A stretch of DNA of 64,000 bases from Hermatobates lingyangjiaoensis. Its lineage: Eukaryota > Arthropoda > Insecta > Hemiptera > Hermatobatidae. The notes beneath the pieces were generated by a model. That model did no database searches and had not been told where the DNA came from. It saw nothing but the letters and a program-made list of their open reading frames with translations. Every line of letters begins with the position of its first letter. Position 1 is the stretch's first letter. The position numbers and the translations under genes were made by a program. Below are positions 34,560 through 46,500 of the stretch, one piece after another. Where the stretch lies: positions 62,001 to 126,000 of the forward strand of contig JAPFBL010000547.1 in the NCBI GenBank assembly GCA_026182355.1, written 5' to 3'.

Positions 34560-34815
34560 GGTCCATGAATGTGGTTCTTAGAAAGACCTAGTTACCCGCT
34601 GCCCGAGCAAAGCCTCCGTTATTCCGGCAATGGGTATAGAAGTTCACAGAGGTACAGTACCTTCACAGAGGGAACGTGCCCACCTCTGACCCAACAGCTA
34701 GATACAGGATTCACTACTCACTTTGCCCCTGGATTTATTCGAGCAAAAGGTTAATAAATCTGAGCACGTCATCCCTCAGAGTGGTCCACCCAGGGCGATA
34801 CGTGCCAGGGGGTGG
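34560..34815 (+). repeat. SINE-like repeat, copy 1
   Basis: Shares TTTATTC..AATAAATCTGAGCAC and TCCCTCA with 51985-52140. Internal promoter boxes are not clear in this copy. Confidence 0.4.
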
Positions 34816-35124
34816 CATTTTGAGGGTGTAAAAATAAATTAAAAAAGAAATAATAAAATAAATAAATAAAATAAAATAAATTTAAGAAAAGAAAAAAATT
34901 AAAAGAATAAAAAACTAACAAAAAATTTGAAATTTTATATAAAATTAATTTTTTAAGAAGTCGTAATTGTTGTTATGTTTTAACTGTATAATACTGCTTT
35001 TAAATGGATTTTTCAAATGTAATTTTACAAATTAAAAATATTTTTTGTTTTAAATATTTCATAACTAGTTACTTTACTATAAGTAAAGTATAGTGATCGT
35101 GAAAAAATTCGATCTCGAGATTTT

Positions 35125-35994
35125 GACGGAATTACATGTTTTGAGGTCCCAGAAGTCGTTTTATGACGTTTTTACGATGATGTCTGTGTGTGTGTGGGTG
35201 GGTGGGTGGGTGGGTGAGTGTGTTAGCATTGCTTGTTACCACGCTACGGTCCAGAATCTTTGATGGATTAAGTTGATATTTTACACAAAAATGGGCCTCA
35301 TAAAGACGAAGATCCCTATTGTTTGGAAGAATTATGCATGATGGGAAAGTCACTTTTTTTGCCAAAAACCGTTTTTTTTTAAACATTTATTTCTCCTAAA
35401 CTGATAACCCTAGAGTTTTGAAATTTTGACATTAACTTTGAGGTTACAAATGGAACAAACGAAAAATACATTCAGAATTTTAAAACAACAGGAAATATTT
35501 TTTTTTCAATAAAATGTACAAATTTTGACTTATAATTCAATCTCAAACCTTGTGAGAGCGATACAAGCCATACTGTTTGACGGACAAGAATGAAACTATG
35601 CCTATAAATAGAACATTATGTGTAGAATGAGTTGAGATATTTTTTTTCAAAATTACATTCGCTAATGGGGCGTTACAGTACGATTTCTGTTTTCAGAAAA
35701 TGTTTTTTTGACGCTAAACGGCTGATTAAAAAATAATGAAAATTTGACCAAAAATGGAACAAAAAATTAGCAATTCATAAAAAAAAATCATGAAGTTTCA
35801 ATTACGGGAAAGAGCAATAACGATATAAAAACTCTTTGTTTACCCTAGACTAAGAGATCACCTGCTATACTTGTCGAATTTTTTGTATTTTTTTACATTG
35901 TTTACATTGACTTAGAAATTTTTTGAGCGAATACACTGAGATAAAATTGATTTTATAAAGGAACAGTTTAAATTATTTATTGAATTATATGAGA
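35125..35994 (-). repeat. Dispersed repeat 'E', copy 2, interrupted by a Helitron
   Basis: Reverse-complement match to 2788-3680. The repeat stops at ATATGAGA (35994) and resumes as TGTAAGAGGAATAATATT at 37873. Confidence 0.85.
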
Positions 35995-37872
35995 CTAGCA
36001 AACGTACCCGTCTTTGACGGAATCAAAAATTCTATTATACTTGGTATTCCAAAATATCAATTATAGTATTATACTAATACTACAATTAGAAGTTATAGAA
36101 TAGTAGAAAATACCATTATTAGTACAGTGCTAAAAAAAAGCCTCTGTATACAAAGATTAGATTTTAAGTTAGACATACACAAATCTACAATCAATGTTTC
36201 AGCTTTATATGTCTTATGGTGGCAATATTTTGTGGACAAACCGACAGACAGAAATTATTCTAAGGGTACATGTGGCTACTCTGAAGTATGAAACGTAAAG
36301 AAAACTTGAAATGAGTTAGTTCTAATTAACGTGCTCCTAGTCAAAAGCTAGCACGCAAGCCACTGGGCTACTCTGGTTCCATACCTTACATTATTACCAG
36401 TGTATTTATTAAGCAAATATTAAATTAAAAAAAAGTTGACAGTTATATATAATACATAGCAAACGCACCCGTCTTTGACGGAATCAGAAGTTCCTGTTTT
36501 GGTTTATTGCCGTGTGCCTATTGCCTTTCGGCTATACCACGGAGGAATCAGAAGTTCCGTCATTTTTGGTATTTCAAAATGTCATTAGAAATTATAGAAT
36601 AGTAGAAAATACCATTATTACTACAGTGTTAAACAAATGCCTCCAGCTTATAAACTACATTAGCTGTCTGTCCTTCAGGTTCATGGTAGAAGAAAGAGTT
36701 GAAACCTCTGACCGTTGAGCATGTAAACTACATTTGACCATGTGAGAAAAACTTGGTTTTGCTACCTTGTATTCCTGCGTTAGATGAAGTCTCCCTTTGC
36801 GACTTAGTTAACGTCATTGCGAAATAGACTCTGACCCGACTTTGCAATCATTTCAACGTAAACAGACAGTGGCTCGGAATCAATGGTATGTAGAGTATAC
36901 ACACAGACTCCCCAATACCACATCCAGTCATTATGTCCGCCTCTATGACATATCTGTGTAGAGCACGAACTCAGAGTCGTGTCCCGTTGCACAGTTTTGG
37001 GGCACTCATGTTTCTTAACATGAAATTTGTTACTGCTACTAAATTGTAGCATGATTGGTGCTCTACTTTAAGTTTTTACTCATGAGCAGGCAGTCCAGGA
37101 GAAATAAATTCAGAGTCAAGAAATTCAATTAGATAATGAACTCCTTCTTCGTCACTAATCCAATCTCTTTACTGACTTGTAAGTTCTTTCCTCGGCTTCA
37201 TATAGCGTAAGAACTTGTTTGTTGATTTTTCCTCCCTGTTCATATTAAGAGTTGAGAATTGCTCGTTTACAAAACATTTATTCTCAATAGATAGTACATC
37301 CTTAACTCTGTGAAACACCATTTCAATGATGTCAAATACGCAATATATTCATATGCTCAATTGAAATTAAAATCAACTAACAATACCTACTTGCCACACC
37401 TGTGTATTTTCAAAACAAACTTGTCTGTGAAGTTAGAAAAATACAGCTAAAAGCCCCATAACTTCGCTTCTGTACTGAATTAATAATCTATTTAGAGCCC
37501 ATATTTTAAGTTAGGCACACACAAATCCAGTGTCAATGTTTCAGCTCGCTATGTCTTATGGTGGCTGAGTTTACTTGTGACAAACATTTTTGCGTTAAAC
37601 GTCCATAACTTCACTTCTACGTTGAATTTCCAATCAATTCATAGCCTATATTTTAAGTTAGACCTACACAAATCTACTGTAAAAGTTTCAGCTTTATATG
37701 TCTTATGGTAGCTGAGTTTACCTGTGACAAAGTTTTGCGGACAAACCGACAAACCGACAGAAATTTTTCTAAGGGTGGATTCGGTTTCTCCAATGTATGA
37801 AACGTAAAGAAAACTTGAAATGAGTCAGTTCTAAGCAATGTACAGACAAAATCATTATTTTATTTATAAAGA
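35995..37872 (-). mobile_element. Helitron insertion, copies 2 and 3 (1.88 kb)
   Basis: The inserted block begins with CTAG (35995-35998) and ends with GA (37872), i.e. TC...CTAG on the minus strand, between host A and T. It holds two 3' ends with the hairpin CCGTC-TTT-GACGG (36008-36020 and 36469-36481), the inner one with CTAG mutated to ATAG. Its helicase remnant (minus strand around 37095-36790) parallels copy 1, e.g. the shifted frame KHECPKTVQRDTTLSSCSTQ is identical in both. One unit of the 130-bp tandem repeat lies between the two ends. Confidence 0.9.
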
Positions 37873-37892
37873 TGTAAGAGGAATAATATTGT

Positions 37893-38880
37893 GCAGGAAA
37901 ATGATAACACTCACTCAGAAAAAATTTGTATATATGTTATTTGACAAAGGGGAAGGAAAATGATCTTATTAAATACTAAGAAGCTTATTATTATTATTAT
38001 TTTAAAGATTAAAATTCCCAGTATGATAATTCTATAAAAGACCAAAAATGTAAATGATAATTCATAATCTGAATCTTTCATTTAGAGATTAATAAATGTA
38101 ATTATCGTACATCTTTAATTAACAAATCACCTTAAAACAACATTTTCTTCGCAGTTAAAGATGTTTTTCAGAGAAAAAAAGGGTATTTTCAAAATTTTAC
38201 TTTAATATTCAATGTAGAAGGATGTCAAGTAAACGATGTAAGAAATCCACTGGCTGTTTGAACGAAAGCCATTCTCTTGTAGGAGAATAAATCGTTTCAA
38301 GAAATGTTCACTTTGGTTTTTCAAAAATGTTATTACTGCTGTAGTTATACTAATTCAATTATTTGCAAATAATAAATTATTTGTGATGTACAAAAATAAG
38401 CTTATAAAATGATATGTCCTTCAATCACTATCTGTACTACCTCAGGAATGATAGGCTAATAATTATATCCCATTTAGTTGTTTACGTTATGCTTAAATGA
38501 GACGTTATGTTTTATATACCCAAGAAATTTGACATTAAGTTACTTATAGTAAAGTAGAGTGTAGGCCACTCCAGATTTTTTTCTAAAGGGATCGAAAGTT
38601 TATTGTATTTGTTTAAGTAGCCGGTTAATTTAATTTAACAATTTTATTATGATTTGAATTATACGTGTTAGTTTTGAAAAATCTTGGTTTTTCTTTGATG
38701 ATGCCTGTATATTTTTATGAGTACTGTAATAAGATGAAAGTCTGGAACTAATAACAGTAGTTTACAATTAGACACTTGATTGTAATTCAATGAAAATTAA
38801 TATATTGAGGACTTATGCAAAAAAAAAAAAAAAGGCAAATTGAAGGATAACGTATTATCTGTGGTGATGGGGGGGGGGGG
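37893..38880. repeat. Intergenic with a diverged direct repeat
   Basis: 38150-38220 and 38585-38660 recur at 40125-40195 and 40219-40295 in the same order (AGCCGGTTAATTTAATTTAA and partner). No gene seen. Confidence 0.55.
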
Positions 38881-38934
38881 GGGGGGCATTCTTACGACCC
38901 CGGTGGCAAAAATAGTTGCTACGCCGCTGAAAAC
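38867..38934. repeat. Poly-G run and transposon-like end
   Basis: About 18 G in a row end at 38886, followed by GTTGCTACGCCGCTG, which in reverse (CAGCGGCGTAGCAAC) resembles a DNA-transposon terminus. The other end was not found. Confidence 0.4.
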
Positions 38935-38948
38935 TCATCCCTCTAGTC

Positions 38949-39376
38949 CAGTGTTTCCCAAACTTTTTCGAGTGACCGCCCCCCTTGGGTCCATAAACCT
39001 ATAACTCAATACCCTTGAATAAAAATCAGATTCCTAGACTAAATAACCAAATGAGTAACATTTTAATAATTAAATTAAAGTAATTACTAAACGAATATTT
39101 ATTTAGAATCCAATAGATATATTGTTTCATAGCATATTTATGGAAAAGAATTAATACACAATAAAAGAAACTTAGGTGAGAATATACTTTTAACATAAAA
39201 ATGAATTATCAAAACAAATAATTTTAAGAAACTGTGTCCTAGGAGTTTACATATCGTGTTTTCACTTAAATTTAGAAATTATATTGCATGAACATTTTCA
39301 ATTTATGGAAATAGAATCCCCATTCCTTTTTGCATTGCCCCCAGGGGGGCGGTAGCGCCCACTTTGGGAAACACTG
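38949..39376. mobile_element. hAT-type MITE with 8-bp target duplication
   Basis: Terminal repeats CAGTGTTTCCCAAACTTT and, at the right, CACTTTGGGAAACACTG. Flanks CTCTAGTC (38941-38948) and ACCTAGTC (39377-39384) agree at six of eight bases, as expected for an aged hAT duplication. 428 bp, no transposase. Confidence 0.85.
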
Positions 39377-39384
39377 ACCTAGTC

Positions 39385-41576
39385 AATCCTACTGTCCTCC
39401 TGTGTCTAGTCATCGTAGAAACTCTTCTGGCAACTTGATATCACTGAGTTTATCCCAACAATATGTATAGCTTATGAGTAACACCATTTCGTCGTGTAAC
39501 TGAAACTGTCATCTATCTCCAAGGCAAATATGTCTTCCATATCAGAGAATATCGTCAAGTTATTTCCCTGTCTTTGTAAACTAGAAAACCTAAAAGTATC
39601 AGAAAATCTATGTGAAATAACACATCTTGTAAAAAGTTTACTAAATGCTATATATTTTTCTGTAGCGTTTGAAATAATACTAATCTTACCACCCAGATGA
39701 TTAAGGACTAATATTAGTGAGTAAGAATCAAAACATGAATGGTTATATATAAAAAATGAAAGGCAGTTAGGTAGCTGGTGTTAATATCACATCAAGAATA
39801 GGCAGGACCCTATACTTACCAATCAAATAACAATGACACATAATCTTTTGGTTTTTTTTCATTTCTCATAAAAAACTCAATGAAATATCAAATTTCATCC
39901 GGTGTCGTTTCTGCAATAGGCACCACTTTTTTGTAAAGAAGTTGTGCTTGTAACGACACGCTGTGCAGTTAGTTGATGGCGTTGGCTAGTGCGTCTTTAC
40001 CTGAATAAGTAAAGAAATCTTTATAAAAAAGTGGTACAATGAGTGGATTGAGCAATTTCTTAAACAGAACAAAACTCGTGAACGTTAATTTTGTTCCTAC
40101 AAGGAACACTTTCCACTGTTTGTGTTTATTTGGTTTTCAATATGAAGAAGGGTACTTTCAAAATCCTACTCTAATTATAGAATAGTAATTTTTTTTAAAA
40201 TATGTATTTCAAAACCAGTTTTCTTAAGGGATTGAAAGTTTATTATATTTGTTTAAGTGGCCGGTTAATTTAATTTAACAATTTTATTATGATTGTAACG
40301 CTGCTGCTGTAATTTTGACCTTTAATAAAGCAGGTGGTTAGAGGTTTGTAGTATTCTTCTTTTGTACTAGCTATTCTTTGTATTTTAGCGTCAGGAGTCC
40401 TAAATAAGACGTCTCCGAAGGTTCAGTCCAAAATGGCAGCTATACCTCAGAGCAACAGTATTTGGTTAAAAAATAACGAAGAATACCCATATGATCACAG
40501 AAACTATATAGTTAAAAAAAATTATAGGAAGTTCACTTATCAGAGTAAATTTATTTAATTTTGAAAGATGCTTTACTTGGTGATTTTGTTCTTACGTGTT
40601 ATACTTGCATGATTAAATTAATTGAAATAGAACTTAATATAATTAATTAAGCATAGTTTAGCAGAGCAAATCGATTTATTATGTGGAAATATATATAGCC
40701 ATATTTAATTGTCAACAAAATTCAGAAGTTTTTAATGTATATTGAATAATACATTTGTTGACAAAAAAATGATTGATTATCATGATAAATGCTGGAAGGA
40801 TGTTTTTATATTTTATTATTTAGAATTAAATAAAAATATCTTAACACTAAAGAAGTAGTACAACTTGAAGTAGTAAATTTTGACATCAAAGTAGGGAATT
40901 TTCTTGTTTTAGTGACAACTGTCTAATTCCGTAGACAACCAGGCCGTGTCATCTATGCTGTCAGATTTGCTTTTATTGTAAGCAATGTCGTGGTTTTATA
41001 AATTAACACGTGGTAATTTACCTTCATGATAATGGTATGACTCATTTCATTTGTCTGTGATTATTTTTTTAGATTTATCCTTATCATTTTTGGGTTCTTC
41101 TTAGAGGTAGTTCTTTCGGTCCATTGATAGTAGTATTATCAAGTTGTATTATGTATAACAAAAACATTACCTCTAAAATGTTTAACAGTATAAATATTGC
41201 ATTGTATCCAAATATTGAAGAAACACTCAATATCAGGAATAGTCACTGGTATATTAACATCTGTCAATATACAATTAGTGTGAAAATCCTAATTTTTTTA
41301 ACTTAGGTTAATAAAGTAAACTATGATTAATGAAGTGTTATTTATCTAAAATCTAAGAACTAGGACATTGTGTATCACACATTTTTATTTATAGTATGTG
41401 TTTCTTATTAGTAAATTGATTAAAGTAGAGTTGTTTTTTGTACAAAGTTTTTTTGTTCGAAATAATCATACATGTACTATTTAACATTCTTTAAGTTCAC
41501 ACAGTTCATGAAAACCAAAGTTATAATGATGGCTTGACTACAATGTTATATTCTGTTTTAGTGACAGAGCCTTAAA
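39385..41576. other. Upstream region of DNAJC1
   Basis: Contains the second members of the direct repeat (40125-40300) and otherwise AT-rich sequence. No promoter element could be assigned. Confidence 0.4.
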
Positions 41577-43506
41577 ATGTACATCATATGGCCGTACATC
41601 TTGCTATTTGGCCTTGGCCATGTCCACTGCTGGGATTCCAATGATTTAGAAGTTTTTGATGTAGTTGAAGAAGTGGGTGAAAACTTCTACACCTTTCTAG
41701 GAGTTAATGAGGTTTGTAATAATATTGAAAACATTTTGCTCATATATTTTCAGTTAATCAAAAAGATTTAAATGAAAAAGTTTTTCAGAATGCAACCATT
41801 TCCGAAATTAAAAAAGCATTTCGGAAACTTTCTTTAGTATATCATCCAGATAGAAATAAAGCCGATGATGCAGAAACGAAGTTCAGACAGGTATTGCATT
41901 GTTTTACTTATTGAATAAATAAGATATTCAATCTGTTTTACATGTTTTATGTCATGAGATACATGACATACATTATACTTATGATATACATGTTTTACAT
42001 GTACATCTGTTTTGAATTGATATTTGTATCGTTTTAACCACAGTAAGGAATCAGAAAAACACTCTTAAGATTTTTTTTCTGATTTCTTACTGTGGTTTGG
42101 ATGTTGGTATATATTTATATATATCATTAAAGGTATTATTTTATATTTATACAAAATAATATCATATTTATGCATATAATGAAGTAAGTTATGTCAGTAT
42201 GTTTTCTCTCTTTTCTGTTTAAGTATTTTTCTCCGTAATTTAATATATACATTCGAAGTTATCTCTAAACACATTACATAAAAAGACATTATATTTCAAA
42301 CTGCTGTTCGTCATCAGGAGACTAGATGTTTTTCGTGTTCTTTCTTTCTACGTCGTCCGGGCCTTTCTGATTGCAAATAACCGTTTCAAATATTCACAAT
42401 AGGAAGGTTTTTTACGTGTTCTTTTTTAACTTCCTTTATTTAATAATTTCATTTCGGTTTGACCTTGATCAATTTTGCTCAACATAACTGTGGTTGCGAT
42501 GCATGTAAGGAAGATTTATAAATGCAACCTTCATTATCAAGTAACTTTTTAAATTAAACCATTCTTAAACACAGTAGTAGTACCTGATTTCTTTAAAATT
42601 TATTAGGCACTTTCTCCTTTATTTTATTTAGACCTCTTTTAACTTGTTTAGTAATATATGTATCTTGAAAATCTTTTATAAAATATTGAAAACCCAATAG
42701 AAAAGGAAGGCTCTTCAAGACGTCTCCCTGTAACTACATCCTAATACTCATATTGAGGTATTTCAAAAATTACATCTCCACTCAAAAAAAGTTTGATATG
42801 AAAACTAACAACGCGTTTCGAAGACTTAGTGTTCTTCTTCAGGTTTATATCTGCACTCTTGAGAGTCGATCTACTCAAGTAACTTAGGGTTTCATATAGA
42901 ACTTTATTTGTGTGGAGACGTACTTTTTGAAATTCCTATTTATGAGTATTTACCATACTATTGTATAAGTAATAAATCTTTTAGTACTAATATAATGAGA
43001 AAAGATATATATATATATAACAATTAGATGAAACGATTCTTCGAACTGAATAAACTAGAATTTAAAAAGAACACATAGAAAAGAAATCACTGAACTCACT
43101 ACTATATTTCGATGTCCTCGTCTTCAGGAAAAGATGTGAATCGCTCCAAAGGCAGATAACGACTCAGTACCTGATTTGGAGCGATTCACATCTTTTCCTG
43201 AAGACGAGGACATTGAAATATAGTAGTGAGTTCAGTGATTCTTTTCTATGTGTTCTTTTTAAATTCTAGTTTATATATATATATATGCAGTCTGACTTTG
43301 GGAACACTGTTCTACTATCTGGCAACACTGTTTTTACTATTTTTTTAATATAGATTGCATTACTGTTCGTTGAGAGACCATGTGAATTATTACAGACGAT
43401 ACTTGTGTTTTGTGAATAGAGAGATATTGAGTTACAATTATTATTGAAGATTATAATTGCGCTCTATAGAGAGAGGCGTTGAATTTTATTAATGTGATAC
43501 CAGATT

Positions 43507-43537
<31 letters not shown>

Positions 43538-46500
43538 CTGAAGAATGATGTACATATTTGTTATAGTGAAGAAAACGATAATTGAAAGTTTCCACTCAAG
43601 TTTTTTATTTAACATACGCGTTTCAAACACTCCGTGTTCATCATCAGGTAAAATTCCAATAGGAGCCGTGGAAGACAGGCGACTGTCGCAATGGGAGTCC
43701 CATTTAGACACAGTGGCCTGTCCTCCACTACTCTTATTGGGAGTTTACCTGATGATGAACTCGAATTGTTTGAAATGCCCAGTTTAAATAAAAAGACTTC
43801 TTCTGTGTGAAGACTTTCAATTATCGTTTTCCCACAGTATGTGTAAACACCACATAATTACGGATCGCACAACTAAAGAGTTAGATTTTTTTTCATATAT
43901 TATAATATGAAGTATTTTTTCTAATTCATTTTTTTTTTAAAAAAAATTATTTTAGTTGGCTGCAGTACATGACATTCTTCGAGATCCAAAGAAAAGAGCA
44001 ATTTACTCAGATGTCTTGGTTAATGGGCTTCCAGATTGGAAACATGTTATCTACTATTATAGAAGAGTACGTAAGATGGAATTGGCGGAGATGTCGGTTA
44101 TATTGTTCGTCATCATCACTGTGGGGCAGTATTTGGTAGCATGGGCCGCCTACTTCGAAAAGCGATATGCGATAGTAAGTTATTTTATACTCTAGCTTAA
44201 CACTGTATAACACTTAGATTGATGCGTCTTAATGGTTAAGTGGTAAGTCGCTTACCACTTAATAGTGTTCACTACAGAGTTTGATTCCGTTACTCTTAGT
44301 TTAATTCCTGCTATCCTTATTTCATATGAATAATTGGCATTAAAACTTTGGAGTTTTGTTTAAATTAAGAAATAAACAATGTAGATCAGCAGGAAAACAG
44401 TAAAGCAAACGTCTGCTGTAAATCTAAAGAGGGTATCAATCTACCTTTAGATGTGGCTTTAGTGCCAGCTGCTTCTCGTCAGTGTAATTATTAGAAATTT
44501 TAATCTTGGATTGGAGATCGAAAATTTTGTTAATGCCTTCGGTTAAAACGCAGTATCGGGGACTCCCTGTTATCACACGCCCAAGTACGAGCCATATTTC
44601 TTTGAAATTATGAACTGATTTCTTGATCGTTCGAGAAGTCTGCCGTGACATATTTCAATAAAATATTGTTGAATTAGTTTCTGTCTGATCATTTACATCA
44701 TGAATGAAACAATTTTCAGTTTAAATCAGTTTGGAAACAAACGTATATTAAACTAAATACATTTATATTTAAACTACATTTTATAATAGTTTTGTCTTAA
44801 TAGAATATTAATTACAAAAAAGTAGTTTTCTTCAATGAAATTTTCGAAAAAGATTTAGTGCAATAAGCCAGTAGTGAATTAACCTTGAAATACTTCCATT
44901 TGTCTTCCATGATACTATTCCTTATAGAACTTATCTTTGATAGTTCCATGAATAGAAATTAAATTAACTTGCTCATTAATGAATACTAAAGATTAAATCA
45001 GTCATTAAAATATAAATATAATATAATATCAGTCATACGGCTAAAATATGATCAAGAGCATCTTGTGCAACTGGAGGTAGTATAGCTAAATGTTGAAGTT
45101 AATGTCGAACTTTCCTTTCTTGATTTAGAATATTAAAGCAAGTATTTTTACAGAAAATTATTCTTGTATGGGCATGAACGTTAGAATTATTTTCAATGAT
45201 ATGGACAATATCCATGCATATAGTTTCTCTATTGCAAAAAAACAGTAAGTGTAATTTGCTTTAAAAAATGGTGAAGTGTCCTATGACTTCTTAAACACTT
45301 AATATCACCTTACTAAGGCAGATGTAACCTGAGGATGAACACTAAGTGTTTTTTTTTTGAGGGTGACTATAGCACTGCGTCTTAAAAACTATTGTACTTC
45401 CCCTCTTTTGTACTAAAGTACCCCAGCACTTAGCTTCAACGTCTCCAGGAAGCTCAGCACTTTTGCTGGTTCTAGCAGTAAAAGTTGTTCTGTGGTTTTG
45501 TTGAGTGTCCCGAAGCATCTACCTCTGTGCAGTAAAGTTGCCTTATAGTTAGTCAGCAGGTGCAACGGTGTTTCTTCCTCTTTTTTGCTGAATCTGCATA
45601 AACCATCATTGATGATGTCCATTCAGGCTCCCTACGTTTCGGGAGAAAGTAACTTCCTTTCTCCTTCTTCGGGAGTCTTCTTCGCGTTTCGGGAGGAAGT
45701 AACCTCCTTTCTCCTTCTTTGGGTCCTTAGGTACACTTGTGGGAGGTTGGCTCCCACTAGTTACCGCGTTTGGACCCCCTGCGCTTCCGGAGTATGGTCT
45801 CCGGACTTCCTTCTCCTTAGTATCATACAGGGGAAAATCCCTATTTCTCTATCGGTGGTATTTTGTCCGCTCCAGCAGAGCACCGCATACCGAAGTAAGG
45901 CTATTTACTCAAGGGAGTCGCCTGGTACCCTTGAGGCTCCGTTCATAATACCGTAACCCCTGTATCATCCATCCTTCGACACGGATCGCATAACACTTTA
46001 TATTGGGGCTGGGATAAAAGGAGGGGATTTGCGGATTAGGAAGGTTGTAAAACGAAGGTGGTCAGGCCGAGCCCCTGATCACCTCCTCCTCCTCTTTCGT
46101 TTGTCCCTGCATATATAGGTTAACAGGGTAGCCTCGTGAAGGCCGAAAGTAGGAGTTGAGTGTTAGAGGCTATTAGAGGTGCTTAATCACTCCATTACTA
46201 TCCCAACACTAATTGTTAGAAACGCGTTGTTGGATAAAATATTTTGTGTGGAGACTTAGTGTTTCTTTCTCTTATTCTAATCATGTGTAAAATACCAAAT
46301 CATAAATTATTACATAGGTGGTGAGTAAAAATTTCAGTTTAGATTGTATTTCAAATTGAAATATGTAATTATTACAATTTTTTTTTTAACAGTAGTATAT
46401 ATTTGATGATATAGGTGTTCATTAATAACAACTTATTTGTATATTTATTCTTTTTATTTTATTTTTCTTTTTTCAGCAAGAGTTTATAAATACTAAGAAA

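Noticed and set aside
41712..41788. Alternative acceptor at the earlier tattttcag in DNAJC1 intron 1
   Set aside because: Using it adds a stop-containing stretch before the J domain; the tttttcag at 41781-41788 keeps phase and the J-domain sequence.
44222..44300. tRNA-like sequence (TGGTTAAGTGG..GAGTTTGATTCCG)
   Set aside because: A and B box resemblance is weak, no acceptor stem pairs, and a TTAAGTGGTAAG palindrome explains the apparent arms.
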